A stretch of 64,000 bases of DNA from Anaspis maculata (taxonomy: Eukaryota; Arthropoda; Insecta; Coleoptera; Scraptiidae). Under the pieces are notes generated by a model. It saw nothing but the letters and a program-made list of their open reading frames with translations. It ran no database searches and had not been told where the DNA came from. Positions 40,975 to 54,345 of the stretch are shown here, piece by piece. Position 1 is the first letter of the stretch. Each line of letters opens with the position of its first letter. The position numbers and the translations under genes were made by a program. The stretch covers positions 56,724,012 to 56,788,011 of the forward strand of contig OX421965.1 of assembly GCA_949128115.1 (NCBI GenBank). The letters are read 5' to 3'.

Positions 40975-42470
40975 ACAAGTGTCCCAGCTAAAACAATCCA
41001 ACGCAATTTTCTCGGAAAATATCAAGGCAACAAAAAAAAAATTTCAATCGGGGGGAAGCCTAAACTTTTAGTTTTATTTTGAGGGGGCGCCGATGCTTGT
41101 AGGTGCTCTAGTTTCCAATAAAATGCAATTTGAATCTGGCGAGTCACAAGAATTCGAATATTCATGACTGACAAAACAAAATACTTCAGATGAAAAAAAA
41201 TCTTTTTTCTCTGGGCTTTCCATTGATGTGTCGCCGATGTCTGTACCTGGCCCAATAGGCCAGAAATTCTGCCTCAAAGTCCAGCATTCTGTGGTCCCAC
41301 AAACACAATAATCGGAATTCATAACGACGTCACCGATCTCACACTTGTTGATTTCCACATCAGCCAGTATTCATTCATTGCTATGGAGAATCTAGGTATG
41401 TTGAGAGAAAAAGCTCAAAAGTCACTTATTCTTTGTGGCCGTCCTTCTAAATTTTTCCGTGATTTCTTGATTTTTTTCTCGGTAGCTTCTTTTTTGCGGT
41501 AGGAATATATTATTATCTCCCATATTTTTCAAACGGTTTAATAATAGCAAGTTTGTTTTTTCGCTGATCGAATCTTACTTATCTCGGTTGGACACCTGTT
41601 GCATTTGAGGACGCGATCGGTCAACCATAATCCGTTTTTAACAAAAAATGTGTACATCTCCAAGTTTCGTCTAAGTGGAAGCTGAGCTCTAAAAAAAGGC
41701 CAACAGCTTCGCTAGCTCCTCCACCAATTGTACAGGTTTGTGGTTCATGCCCCAGTCGAAGTCTCTAGCGAATATCGTAACAACATTTCACATATATCTT
41801 CCAAATAGGTCCAATATATTATTGAGTTCGTTTTTTCGCTAATCGAATCTTCTCTATTTCAGCTTGATGCCTACTGCATTTGAGGATTGATCAGTCACCC
41901 TTGAACAATTTAACAACAAAAATATGCACATTTGCACATTTTATTCAAGTTCAGTTATTGAACGAGAATTGCCATTAAATTCAGTGAATTGGCATGCCTT
42001 TTCAGTGAGTGACTTGATGCAATATTTTCGTATTAGTCGTGTATTTGCGGAGTCATATCAGTACTTCTATCATTCAGGTTCAGTTTGAATTGTTTGCGTT
42101 GAAGCGGGGTTAATCAAATTTTGCAGTGTGAACGGATTTGTTGAAAGTAGAACTTTCCAGGTATCCTGTAAAACGCTAGCCTCTTTGGGACTCGTCGTCA
42201 ACTCTTGTCCATAGTCCTCTCCATAGTCATTTGGCTATTGCCCAGGTAACCTGTAAGCAACGTCACCTATACTCAGTAATAGTAATTTTCATTATGGTGG
42301 TATATCTACCCAGCGCTTGCGCCAAATTTCAACATGCGCGCATGCTCGACTGGCGTTAAATACAAAATTTGCGAACAAATGCTAGAAAAATGGCGTGAAA
42401 AACCGCCACAAAGTTGAAAAATATGCGCCGCAGCGAACAGAGTAATAGGCTAGAGGTTAATGCACACTAG
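40975..42470. other. Repeat-bearing intergenic stretch
   Basis: GTGTCCCAGCTAAAACAATC at 40980 begins a block of about 80 bp shared with 59650-59740. A Cys-containing minus-strand frame at 41074-41358 (CEIGDVVMNSDYCVCGTTEC) is not recognised and has no clear splice context. Segments 41540-41680 and 41822-41955 are diverged direct repeats (TTTTTTCGCTGATCGAATCT against TTTTTTCGCTAATCGAATCT). No supported gene. Confidence 0.45.
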
Positions 42471-42499
42471 TGATTACTTATTTTCCATCAAAAAGTCCG

Positions 42500-43480
42500 C
42501 GCTGTTGATCAAATACAGGTTTCCTCTGAAGAGAGATGGAGAATCCGCGATTCCGCGCAGCTGTTTTCGGCACGTTCTGCGCACAGTGTGCCATGAGTGA
42601 TCGCGCCATTTGTATTTACATTGCTCCGCTATGTTAAAAGTGCGTTTTATTTTTTGAATATTGAAGCCAACCATGCTGGGAAAGTCGCTAAAAAATATAA
42701 CGAACTTCTCAATGAATATTGCAAATTAATATTCCGCAGAGAAGAATTTGCCAGAGAGGCATTTGATGCGCGTATACAACTATTTTTGTAATGGATATAT
42801 CAACGATATATGGACGTGCGCAAGAAGCACAGAGCCGCTATTCTTGAATCGTGTGAGAAAAGTCCCTGGAGTTTTATATAATCCGTACTACACTTCTGTA
42901 GCGAAAGTTGCCTAAAAATCACGATTTTAGGCAACATTCGCTACATCAGTGTACTGCGGAATGTACTTTACTCCCAGTGACTTTTCTCACACGATTCTGA
43001 ATAGCGGCCCAGGTAAATGCGTGTCCCATGTCCCACTTTTAATATTTTTTATGGTGTATTATGGCCATCACTATAAATTTGAAGTGTTTGATGCAAAAAT
43101 GTGGCCAAGTGTACCCTTGAATTAATGATACTTGATGAACTAAGCAGGAAGCTCCCTACTATTAGTACGATGAAGGGCTTGTGGTTCTTTTTGCTTCTTC
43201 GAGTGTCACGTCGTATTTTATGGATACATGCTTAGGGATACATTCGCTGTATGACTTGTGGACTTGCATAGTGGCCCACAACATTTATTTTCCATAACTA
43301 CTTATGAAAACTGTATAAATACTAATAATAACACCATCAAAACACACGTTCGGCTTATGGAATCGGGGCAATGTTGGCACACTAGTACTGCGACGGTTTA
43401 CTGCGCAATCGAACGTGACGTCACGGGCCAGAAAGAGATGCGAAGCGCATCAGCAGCGCCGCCATCGGTAATGTTACTCG
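42500..43480. repeat. Complex dispersed repeat, copy B
   Basis: This is the inverted counterpart of 10440-11410, with matching blocks over its whole length, including the internal palindrome at 42834-43009. A frame containing [19 protein letters not shown] is preserved in both copies (43258-43500 here, 10620-10393 in copy A) with a handful of replacements. Confidence 0.75.
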
Positions 43481-43499
43481 CCAATAGGCTAGAGGGCTA

Positions 43500-44014
43500 G
43501 AGGTTAATACATGTGGTTAATACACACTAGTGATTACCTACTTTTTTTCATCAAAAACTCCGCGTTGTTCAATTAATTATAAATAACTGCGTTTCACATT
43601 GAATTGGACGTGCGTACACAACCCACAATTCAACCCTCAAAAGTCGCGAAGTCGAAGAGCAGGGCTTGATTTTGATTCGAGGCTTAGTTTTGAAAAAACT
43701 GATTTTTATACTTGGAAGAACACAGGAAGACTTATTTGTAAACGTACAACACTCGAAGAGGACTTCAAAATTGCGAATAAATATACTCTGGGTTCAGAAT
43801 AGTTGAGAGTGACTCAGTTGTGTGGTGACTAACACTTGAGCTGAGCATTTGGAGCGTTGCGGCGAGAAACGTGGGAGGGGGTTGAAAGTCATAGGCGGGT
43901 CGTGAAGAAGGGGCAATAATGCAAAAACGTATAATGGAAGGGACTATTAACATGCAAGTAGGGCCTGTCGCGATGGGACCAAATCCAAATACAATGACAG
44001 GAAACTTACCTATA
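43500..44014. other. Intergenic, no gene seen
   Basis: Short frames only. A 30-bp echo of the start of copy B recurs near 43515-43560 (TACACACTAGTGATTACCTA), suggesting a broken duplicate of the element edge. Confidence 0.35.
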
Positions 44015-44234
44015 TCCCATACACTTATTTCTATTTTCAGTAGAATGATTTTTTGGAGCAAAAATTAAGTGATAAGCTGAGGGGCTACAGCTACGGCTGA
44101 TGGCACCTGCAATCTGCAAAGTTATGAAGCGAAACTATCAGCAGCCATCGGCCGTATTCTCCCAGCGCCCCGGCTTATTGTCACTTGTCATTTTTGCTCC
44201 AAAAAGTCATTCTACTGAAAATAGAAAGTGTATG
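44015..44234. mobile_element. MITE-like element with ATACACTTTCTATTTTCAGT ends, copy 2
   Basis: The ends match copy 1 (39694-40051), and the interior GGCTGATGGCACCTGCAA with CATCGGCCGTATTCTCCCAG matches it in inverted order. It lacks the nested palindrome, providing an empty-site comparison. Confidence 0.85.
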
Positions 44235-44260
44235 TATGTCCGTGATGTATGTTCAATATA

Positions 44261-44398
44261 AGATTTGTTCGCGTCGCATGAACTTTTTGCACTTTCTGCA
44301 CACTAGCCAATAGCGTGGGGTGTCCCTGGCAGCAGCTGACCAATCACAGCAGTTTGAGTGCAGAAAGTGCAAAAAGTTCATGCGACGCGAACAAACCT
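44261..44398. mobile_element. 138-bp MITE-like palindrome
   Basis: ATTTGTTCGCGTCGCATGAA and the following CTTTTTGCACTTTCTGCA are mirrored precisely at the right end. The loop contains AGCCAATAGCGTGGGG. It starts 30 bp after the previous element. Confidence 0.9.
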
Positions 44399-46298
44399 AT
44401 TATTACTTTGTAGTTCTAGTTCATTAATTAATTAATTACCTACTAATTTTTGGGAACGGTTTCAGTAGGTATTTATTGTCCTAAGAAGCGAGCGAGGAAG
44501 CGAGTGAGCAGATGCCATGTTTTTCTGAATCAAGATTAGGAGACTCTATTCCCAAAAATTTGATCAATTAAGTTTGGGACACACTATAGCAAAGCTGGTT
44601 GCTCATAAAATAGGCCAAGATGCTGCATTTGATCTTTGATTGTTCGTCAACGTTCTTCGTCGTAGTTCGTGACGCATACCTACCTCTAATTTGCGATTTG
44701 CACCGCACATAATCTCATATGACCTTGTCAAATACCTTTTTAATGACATATTCTAGGGAAACGCAGTAATAAGCCATAGGGGATGTGCTTTTATGAAAAG
44801 GCACGTCTTTTAATGCAAAAGCCGAGGCAAAAACTACCTACTTGATTAGTATATGCAGCATTTTTTCGAAACGCAATTTCTCCAAAGGAGCCGCCTAAAA
44901 CCATCAAGGCTGGTGCCTAAAACCACATTTCTTGGAAGCTCAAAATTTGACCGTAATCATGACTATTAATTTGATATAAGTGTATAGTCATAGGTAGGTA
45001 AGTGATAGGCACTTTGGATCATATTGACTGAATCAATCAACTAACTTTGTGCCCAGATCTTAATCCATCAGTCGATCACGTGCGGCATAATGAGAAGAAA
45101 ACTGAAAGCAAGAGGACAATGAATGGAAAACTAAATAACTAGGTCAAAATTGAAGTGGACCACCCGAAATTTTGCCTTGGTGAAAATGGGGATATCTCGA
45201 GAAAAAATTGCCCGACATTTTTTGTGAAACTCGATAGAGGCAATGAGATCCCGTTTCAAGAAAACAAGTTTGGAAAGCATTATGAATATCTCGAAATGGT
45301 TTTGCACTTCTGATCGTATTTTGCTCGGTATTTTGTTTTTCCAAATAAGAATTATTGTTTGTTTTGTGATTTATGAAGTGAGAATTGAGCAGTACAATAA
45401 GCACCCATGATGGGACAAATTGGTGATTATGGCTATCTTGATGCAACGGATACTTGCCATTGATGCATTTTGAACCATTCTGGGCCATTTAACATGTAAT
45501 GCAATGTCACAGCATGCTTGATTTGCCATGATCCCAAAAGGCCTAAGGGGTCTAGGTCCTCACCACTTCTGAGCGCCGGTGGGATCAAATTGTTTCATGG
45601 TACATTTGATACAGCTACTGTGAACGTTCCTGTCAAATTCCAAGGATGAGCAAGAGCCCTCTGGCAGAGTCTATACCAAAAAATCCAAAAATCGCAAAAA
45701 ATCAATAACTACCTACCTCTTTGGAAAAACGAAATACGACCAAAAGTCCAAAAACGTTTTGAGTTACTGATGTATGCTTTTCATAAATATGACGAAAACA
45801 TTCTGTGACTTGTTTCCTTGAAATGGCATCTTACCTACTGATGAAGTTACGTCATTTTTGCACTTCTTTCATTGCCACCCTGTATATTGTACGTAAGGTC
45901 GACAATCAAGCGATCTAATACATTGTCCTATAGTCAATAAACTACTTACCCTATAGAGCATCACGAAAATTTACAAAATCGGGCAATTTTTTCTCTGGAT
46001 ATCTTCATTTTAACCGAGACATTCAGGATGGTTCAATTTTTGTTAAGTTCATTTCTTCGAACTTTATTCTCCAAAATTCGATGGAATAACGTCCAAAACA
46101 CAAGATTTTGTTGGACAAAAAATTGGATAAAGAAATAAAAAAACTTGTTTTTAGGATAAGTAAAATTGGATGTGATTAAAAAATATGTTCAGTTTTATTC
46201 CACTTACACCTACATAGGTCATTAATCACAAACATCTTTTTTATACATATCTCCTAGCATAAAACCATACCTACTTGATCCTCCAACAAAAAAAAAAC
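44399..46298. other. Intergenic region with a 0.9-kb foldback
   Basis: From 45137 to about 46055 there are diverged mirrored arms: GGGGATATCTCGAGAAAAAATTG-like sequence near 45190 against CAATTTTTTCTCTGGATATC near 45986. The remaining sequence holds no recognised gene. A candidate PEX16 polyadenylation signal (TTTATT, minus AATAAA) is at 46194-46199. Confidence 0.5.
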
Positions 46299-47444
46299 CT
46301 AACTTGACCACATGTAAAAGTAATTACTTTGCCAGAAAGGCAAATACTGTAGCAATGGACCACTGATTATCCTAGCCAGAGGCACATTCTTTCCCAGTGA
46401 GTACAATAAAGAATTTATCTTGTTTTTACTGTGCCTGTCATAGAAAGGGGACCGCAACAGGTACATCAACATCAACAATGTCCTCTTAGAAATCTGCATC
46501 TTCTGTTGTTGAGTGAGGGAACTGACACTCGCATTTTTGCAAGAACCATACAGTTGTAAACTAAAACACAAAGTGTTCACATTTTCTCAAGATCACAATA
46601 ATAAGAAAACAAACCTGATGGCGTCCATGGCCAATGCCACAAGATATGGCTTCCAAGAGCTTTGTCCGAAACAAGCAAGAGTAGCCAAATGTGCTATGGG
46701 TTTGGCAACATAAATCGTCTCGGCTACAAGCTGTCGTCCGGCCAGTGCCTCTTCTATCGTCTGCAAGTTCTCTTCTCCATGCTCACGTCTCTTCAGTGGC
46801 TTCCAATTTCTCACGTTCAACGGAGGCGCCGTCTCGACTCTCCGTACGACTTTGCCAGAGCTAAGCGTGAATGAAATCTGTTCGAACTGGGCCTGGGCCA
46901 GATCTGCAACCGAATCGTTATTGTTCAGCTGGCCGCGGGCCACGGCGCTCCTGTTGACCAGCGGAATGGGTGGCGCCTGGATGATCCGTTCTTTGTGCTC
47001 ATAAATCAACAACAGCCTCGCTATGCACTTGAACACCTGAATGCTGACCACGAGAACCCATTTTCCAGTCTTTCCCCAGAATTTGTCGACGGACAGCTCG
47101 AGAAATACTTCACAGTACTCGACAACGGTCAGCCAGACTTTGAGCTTATCAGCTGAGTTGGGAGCCTCCAGCCGTCGCACGTTGTTGATGATTCTGTCGT
47201 TGAACAATGCCAGGAGGTTGGAGAGGCAGTACACCAGCTCGGAAAGGACATGGGAATTGTTGATTTTTCCTAATCGAGCAATGTTTAGCGAAAGTGACGT
47301 TTGAGGTTATGTTGACTTACCAACGAGGAAGTAGGAAATCCATTTGGCGGTGCTTTCGCAATCGCTTGCCAGTTGGGGATTAGAACTCACCCAGTTCCTG
47401 TACGCCTCGTATAATTCCGGAATCGCCACTAAAATCGGCTTCAT
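46299..47444 (-). CDS. PEX16: Peroxisomal membrane protein PEX16, complete, three exons
   Basis: PEX16 inserts early peroxisomal membrane proteins and recruits PEX3. Minus-strand exons 47444-47321, 47269-46615 and 46560-46299 give 346 residues in phase, close to the 336 of human. The N-terminus MKPILVAIPELYEAYRNWV leads into ELVYCLSNLLALFNDRII. LKVWLTVVEYCEVFLEL and WVLVVSIQVFKCIARLLLIY are membrane-associated segments. SSWKPYLVALAMDAIR and LMYLLRSPFYDRHSKNKI are strong family blocks, and the end QYLPFWQSNYFYMWSS matches the human YLPTWQKIYFYSWG. The donor after exon 2 is AG|GTTTGT, weaker than usual. Introns are 51 and 54 bp. The neighbours on both sides are repeats. Confidence 0.94.
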
Positions 47445-49080
47445 GTTTGTTGTCAATAAATTACATAGGTGACATTTTGTTTGGTTTGGACTTTGACATC
47501 TGTTCCTGTCATGTCATCAGCCACTGCCGCGACATCTAACAGTTGATGGTAATATCGGGAGCTGTACTGTCCCAGTGGCGTAACAGGTCGTTTTGCCAAA
47601 AATCATAAAAGTCGGCGCAATCCACTTTTCCCTTTCCCATCAGGGAAATCACTTGGACGCATACCTGTGAGCGCAGATTCCCGCTAGTACAGACGGCTAC
47701 TACAGACTGTCAGTTGTACCCTGGGATGGTTGTGGTGCTCTAACAGGTATGCGAAGGTATGGGTGATGTTCTCATGGAAAATGTGGATATTGTGGATTTT
47801 ACTTTATTCACAATGAGTTAGCATTCGATACATTCCTAACTTTTAAAAAGTTGGAAAGTGAATTATTGATTCCTTACAATGATGTCACTTTCGGACCACG
47901 GGCCGAAAGTGACGTATGAAGAGAGCAGGTGATCTGATCTAAACAGCTGTCGCGGATCGCGGAGTGTTGATGGATGCGTTGTTTGAAAAGGTTGCCTATG
48001 CCTACCTGATAAAAACGTTTGACGCGAAAAACTTCAAATAAAGTCAATTATTTGCATTTACTGCAAATATTTACTTTTTTAGGTACCACGGAGTACCAGT
48101 ACCTAAAGCGTCATTACAGCCTACGGGATTCTATCTTACCTCGGCACGCCTCGGTACCTACTATATTGAATCCCTTGGCTGTAATGAGACGCTTTCCACC
48201 TCGGTATGTAATATACTATTCCAGACCCCCACTAGTGGAAGGGCAAGTATTGTGATCGTGTCGTAAACAATCGGTTGTGTCACTCCAAAACTTTCCCGAC
48301 TAGTATCCAGGAGCTATGGGAATTTTTGTTCGAAACGTCCTTTCAGGTGGGAAGTTGGAATTGGAAAGATTGAAAATAATTTGGAAGAAATTGAAAATTT
48401 TGAAAATTTGAATTTTCCGGGAAAACCTCAAATCTTTTTCCAAATCATCTTATTGTGAAAATCGCCGATTAAGGCTTCACTTTGAGCTTTATTATCATTA
48501 TTGTAGGTACGGTCTCGATAACCCAGGGCTGGTTTATTTAGATTTTCAACAGGGTAACAGGCTACTATATATGACCACTGGTGCCATTTTGAGATTTCAC
48601 CATAATCGGGCTATCAAGTACACATCAGTAAACCCATTTTAAGAAGAAAAATTCAACTTTTTCCACGCGTCTTTTTTCGAATTATTCAACTGATATCGAA
48701 AGTACATTGGATTGGGCGTCGTGTAGACCCATTTTTAGCGCATTTTCGTATAGTTGCAGCGGTACGCTTTTTGATTCTGCATTTTGTGATACTGCAATGA
48801 AATTTGGCATATGCAAACTACATAAAATTTCAAGTGATTTGACCCGCAGCACTCAAAGATTTGTCCATCAGGGGGCGACTGTAGGTACCTACTTTAATAT
48901 GTACTTTTACAATTATTTTGACAACTTATAGACGCCTGATCTGTCCATGTTATCTATCTTTCTTGTTAACTAGACATTTTCAAGTGCATTATTGGTTCGA
49001 AAAAAATAATTAGATTTTGATTTCAATTCTTGAAAATTCTTAAACTTTTGTTTGATGGATGACCGAAAGACCAAAATACA
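47445..49080. other. PEX16 upstream region and repeat-poor spacer
   Basis: The PEX16 promoter must lie just above 47444. A small palindrome at about 48086-48207 (AAAGCGTCATTACAGCC and mirror GGCTGTAATGAGACGCTTT) is MITE-like. No other structure or gene is supported. Confidence 0.45.
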
Positions 49081-50085
49081 TACAGGTATCCCGAAATTAA
49101 TGCAACAAAGTTTACAGGGAGGTGGAAAATTGAAAAATAAGGAGACTTCCTTGATAAGAATACTCCCGCAAACGTAATAACGGAGATACAGGCCTTCAAA
49201 GTTGGTTTTTTAAAACAGTTTTCTTTGCATAACTTTTGAACCGTTGAGCCGATTTTATTCAAATTTGACCCAAAGTTTACTAAAATAGGTCTCTATCGAA
49301 CCATGATAACGCGTTTCATCAAACATTCTCAGGGGCAAAGATAATAGAGCTTTTTTCCCTCTTTTTCACCCCACTGAATATTTTCAAAAATGGTTGCAAT
49401 TTTTGAATTGTACGTTCAAAAAAGTTACTCTTGCAAAATTTTGATTAAAGGCTTCATTTTTGAGATATTTGGGTTTAAAACTTCGGAGGACATCTCGAAA
49501 ACACCACTTTCAAGGCCTTAAAAATTGAAATTAGGAAAACTCAAGATTACTCAACTGAAATAAGTTTTCTAGGTATTTCAAGTTGATAAACTCTCATTTT
49601 TGCTAAAGAAACATCAGGCTTTTCAGAAAAAAAATTTGGGCCCTGAAAAGTGGCGATTTTGAGATGTTCTCCAAAGTTTCAAACACAAATATCTCAAAAA
49701 TGAAGCGCCTAGTCAAAATTTTGCAAGAGTAACTTTTTTCTCTAAATTGAACGTAGAACCCGAAAAGAGGAACCATTTTCACAATTATTCAGGGGAGTGA
49801 AAAATAGGGGAAAAAGGGGGAAGGATCTTGATCTATGATCTTCACCCATAAAAATGTTTGATGAAATGCGTTGTTATTCTTTAATAGAGACCTATTTTTG
49901 TGAGCGTTTGGTTCAAATTTGAATAAAATCGGCTCAACGGTCCAAAAGTGATGCAAAAAAACTGTTTTCAAAAACAAACTTTGCGAGAGTATTTTTATCT
50001 TGATTTTTATGTAGGAATTCCCCTTATTTTTCAATTTTCTACCTCCCTGTAAATTTTGTTGCATTAATTTCGGGACACCCTGTAT
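49081..50085. mobile_element. 1.0-kb CAGGGTG foldback
   Basis: TACAGGTATCCCGAAATTAA at 49081 is mirrored by TTAATTTCGGGACACCCTGTA ending at 50085. TGCAACAAAGTTTACAGGGA and mirror follow, and pairing continues to a centre near 49590. No gene is seen. Confidence 0.88.
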
Positions 50086-50307
50086 AATAGATTTATAAAA
50101 TGTAGGTGGCTTGTAATGAACTATATTCATATAGAGTATTTATAAATGGATTTCGAGAACAGTTTTTTGATTGAAGATCTTCTGTATCTTACCATTATTC
50201 AAAGCTTTTTGTGAAACAGTAAGTATCAGATCCTAATTATTCAAAATCGCGTATTTGACTTTGTAATTGTGAATAATCTTCCAAAATATCAGTTGGAAAA
50301 AGCTAAT

Positions 50308-50450
50308 TCATAGTGCTATTCTGTAAAAATAATATTCCATAAACGCTCTGTTATGTAAAAATTCGTGTCGGCCATTGGCTGTTGCCTAGATAATAACAAC
50401 GTAACAGAGCCTTTATGGAATGTAATTTTTCAGAGAATCGCATCATTAGT
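50308..50450. mobile_element. MITE-like element with GCGATTCTCTGAAAAAT ends, copy 1
   Basis: The right end GAGAATCGCATCATTAG and the left GTGCTATTCTGTAAAAATAA are mirrored, with CATAAACGCTCTGTTATG and its mirror inside. A second copy at 63677-63815 shares ends and TTGCCTAG-GCAACAGCC interior. Confidence 0.8.
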
Positions 50451-50670
50451 ACTTGAAGGATGATTTGATGAAGAAAGAAAATACTGCTGACAGCTGAATG
50501 TCGCCTCGTAATATAAGTCAATTAAAAAAAGAAAAACTAAGCTTCACTATTATGGTTCCCCCTCCATTCTGTCGAAACGGTTTTGGGCGATTTTCGAAAT
50601 CTGCTCTTGTTTCAGACTCACAGGCAATTGTAAGTTGTGAATTTGACACCCTGGTAGTCAATTCCCGCGA

Positions 50671-50860
50671 GTTAAGGACGGAGTTGAATTGGTGAAATAA
50701 TAAGGCGTTGCGAAATCAATCGCCGTGGGCTTATTTCTTGACAGAAATTCACCATTCAGGGTTCTTTCGAAAGCTACAAGGATGTACTTTTGTTTGAGCC
50801 CATTGACATTTCCAAAATCCAAAATTATTTTATCAAATTTCAAAATTCCCAAAATTTTTA
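50671..50860. mobile_element. TTAAGGACGGTG element, copy 2
   Basis: This matches copy 1 (39275-39480) from GTTAAGGACGGAGTTGAATT through GCTACAAGGATGTACTTTTG and TTTGAGCCCATTGACATTTC. The right terminal repeat is lost. Confidence 0.8.
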
Positions 50861-53855
50861 TGCTTTGCACGTACTTATACCGTTGCTTATACCTACTTCT
50901 GTATGAGTCCAGACTTCAGAGTTCAAAGAAACATTCTAAATCAAATATTAGCCAGTACCTAAGGCTGAAAATTTCAAGAAAACTTATCTTGGGTTCCGAG
51001 CCTGAGATGCCCCAAAGGAATTCTTCTGCTGCCAAATTGAGCGATCCCAACAATAAATAATGAAAAGCAAATTAAACTATCCCATTACCTGTCGATAATA
51101 GGTAATAATAATTATAAATTATAATCCCACAAATTCCGATACCATTTGATGAAGTCCCTGGGTGTAAGTATGGTGGCTGAGCCCACGCTCGGCGACCCAA
51201 TCCAATTTCTAAACATTTTTATGAACCACTTTGACACAAAAAAGAGACGACAATTATGATGTGGGCAGTCCGGCGAAACCAGTCTGAAAATTGCAATATT
51301 TTATGTATTTAAAGATATGCCTTATTAGTACAAAACCGTGGGCAAAACTGAACGCGACCGCGTGTTTATTTTGAATTGATTTTACAGTTCGGAATCTAAT
51401 TATGAGCTGGCTCTGGCGCGAGATGTTATCATCATCTGCATGAAAAGTGTTAATTGCCGGGCCAACTTTCGCCCTTTTTGCCTTCAAAAAGGAGGCACTT
51501 TCTCGAAATTTTGCGTAATTATTATTGCATTACTTGACCAATATTGACTCTGACACCGTATAGTGGAATGTAACTTAACGTTGATATTACCCACTGCCCA
51601 CTAACTACTGCCCAATCCCATTTTGTTCCATAATTACGACTGGTTTTCTATGATTTTTTTTTTCGGGATGAATATTAGGAAGGTCTGCATAGTTTAGGTG
51701 GTGCTGCGCAAGTATAATTGGTGGGAAACTTCAACAATCGATCATGCGACAAACCTGCACACAAATGGCGGATGCGTCACCTAAATCTCAAATTTCCCTG
51801 ATCATCCATTTTTCAGTTGCAGTCCAGCAGAGTATGGACTCTAGAATGAATTTTTGTGAGAAGCCTCAAGAAAAAAGGTAATTTTTGGGGAGTACAGGTA
51901 CTGAAAGTGCATGACCCCTGAGCCACCCCACATGCTACTACCCACGTTTGTCCGATTTTTGTAGTGGACATCGTCTTTTGCCAAGAGCAAAATGTTCTCT
52001 TGTCGATGTAGGACATAATAATTAAGTCATAAAATCAAACATACAGATGTAATGATAAACAATCGTTGAGAAATTCTCAAGGCTCCGAGCCTCATCGCTG
52101 GAAGCTACATAAATGTGTATGTTCGAGTTCTCTCTCGCTCATGGGTGATATTTTTATTTGGCAAACAAGCATTGTGCCTACTTAATATCCTTATATCGAC
52201 AAAACCACGTGGGTTCGAATTATGGTTCTATACGTTAAAATAACGCGAGCTTGCTGAATGTTTGCCAAGGGAAAATGATGATGGTGGACACACCTAAGAA
52301 ATTTTTTTCGGCAATATCATAAATCAATCGGTGGATGGAGAGAGAAAAAGAAAGACCCACAAGACAATCGTCGAAATTTCAATTTAAATATTTATAAATC
52401 GAGTTCAGGTGATAAAGTAGAGTAAGCGGGGGGGCACAAAGATTTAATCTCTCCCGGCTTACTCGGGCGTTGAAATCTCTTTCCGATTTCCTATTCCTAT
52501 AAGACTCGTTTCAGATTGTCGCCGGGATTCGAGGCACGTAATTGGGCTTACATTTGGCTTAGACTCAGGCCTCGACGCAAAATTATTATTAAATGAAAGC
52601 AGACCTGTATACCCGCACTTGACTCCGATAAAATCCAGAAATAACACAGCGGGTCTGCTATTTTTAGAAAAAATTGCGTAGAAGCAGCCTAAGTAGGCAT
52701 ACAAAAATTGGTTTTTACTCTTCAAACACCTGCACACTTAGTACTGTTATTGGTTTTCTGAAATTGATGCGCGTATACTACCTAGTTCTTCCAGAGCCCG
52801 AGCTCCTTCTACAACTTGCGACCATATTAGGCATTGTCGATGGTATATTTCGAGCGTACTTTACGGACATAAATCAGAACAAGTGGAAATATGCACCTGG
52901 CTGTTACGTTGACCTCGGGACGTACGCCCACGTGAAAATTAACATTTTTCTTCATAGGTGTGTCGCCATGCTCATTTGCGTATAATCTACTTAGATATTA
53001 CTTTTAATTATTATTACACCTTCCAGCTGTAACGCTTATGGTTCTTCACTTGCTTGGCAAAATTCCGAGAGCCGGGATCCTCTAGAAAGGTGACAAGTTT
53101 TGCCTTGCTCGCTCTGTTGCTGGATGATTATGTTTTTCGTTTAAGGAAAAAAGGGGTGAGGCAACAGGACGGGTTCTGCGGTGTGGAGGCAAAATAGAGA
53201 AAAAACAGAGCAAATGCCTTTTTAGGTGAGACTTATACCACCAGAAGAGTGGGAGAGGTTGTTGTGAATGAAATTCCGACTGCTTGTCAGGACAATTAGG
53301 ATTAGAGGCATATAATGCGGAATTGAGTCGTGCGTGCATGAAAAAAATGCGAGTATAAAAAATAATTGGATCGTTATTTCATTCATGTAAATTCGAGGTC
53401 AAAAATGTATGTTTAGGTACCACTTGTTAAGTTTGTCCAGTGATGGGTCACTCGAGTGTTTGAATTATTGTTGTGTACACAGGCAACACTTATGTACAAG
53501 GAGTTTGGTGTCCGGGCCAGAAGTCACCCTCCTGCTATGAGATTATTTTATCGGTTGTGCTAAACGTTTACCTATAGGTACCTACGTAGCACAGGAGTTT
53601 TTTTCTTGAGATCAGTGAAGAGGATTTGGACCAAATTTGGCTAGCAGCAAGAGCACCCGCCAAGGACTTGGTGCAGCTCTGATAAAAATCAGGCATGCAA
53701 CTTGAAAAAAAATCTTCAAAAAAACAGACAAAAATAGATGACATGTCAAATTCCGGGATGTAAAGCTGCTTTTCTCCAAGGCACAGCCTACTCCAATTCG
53801 GAATACGAAGGTCGTTTGACAAGTCTTTAGAATGGCCATGAAGAAACATTTTTTT
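50861..53855. other. 3-kb intergenic stretch, nothing recognised
   Basis: Only short frames without family resemblance, and no sizeable inverted repeats that I can see. This is the quietest stretch in the window. Confidence 0.4.
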
Positions 53856-54240
53856 GGGTCAAAATTAGTTTTATTTCTCAACATAGTCTCATCCTAGCTC
53901 CATACACTTGGTCCAGCGATGTTCAAGTCTTTTCATCTCTTCGCTATGGTATGATTTTTCGAGACCCTCAAAATATCCGTTTTCGGCGTCGATTCCTTCA
54001 TCATTCGATGTGAATTTCTAAATTTGGAGAATACGGTGAGTGAGGAACCAATTCGAAGTTTAATTCGTGTATTTTGGCCATTGCAACGGAATGTCCATTC
54101 GAGTGCGCTTTTGGTCGATTTTCGGCAATCGTTTTCGCCGACAGTTTCTTGTTTCTTCTTCCGCAAATGTTCATGTAGATGTTGAACACACGTTCAGCTG
54201 AGATGCCCACAGCTTTAGCAATCTCGCGTACCCTCACTTT
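53856..54240 (-). pseudogene. Internally deleted mariner transposase relic
   Basis: Minus-strand reading shows MRVREIAKAVGISAERVFNI, the paired-type helix-turn-helix of mariner transposases. It passes, after a deletion, to AMAKIHELNFELVPHSPYSP, which sits beside the last catalytic block. Further on, DNA encoding LEHRWTKCMEL and DYVEK marks the mariner C-terminus. The central catalytic region with the first two Asp is absent. Total remaining length is about 385 bp against roughly 1.3 kb for a full element. Confidence 0.75.
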
Positions 54241-54256
54241 ATGGTCGTAACACGTC

Positions 54257-54345
54257 TAACCTCGGGTTCCACCAAAATTTTAAGAGCAGATTAAATCTAT
54301 CACGCTGATAGTTGCAATGCCCCAGCCAATAGGGTGATAACATGT
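54257..54345. mobile_element. Truncated CCTCGGGTTCCACC element
   Basis: CCTCGGGTTCCACCAAAATT and ATCACGCTGATAGTTGCAAT match one end and part of the interior of the 24941-25081 element. The other end is missing. Confidence 0.8.
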
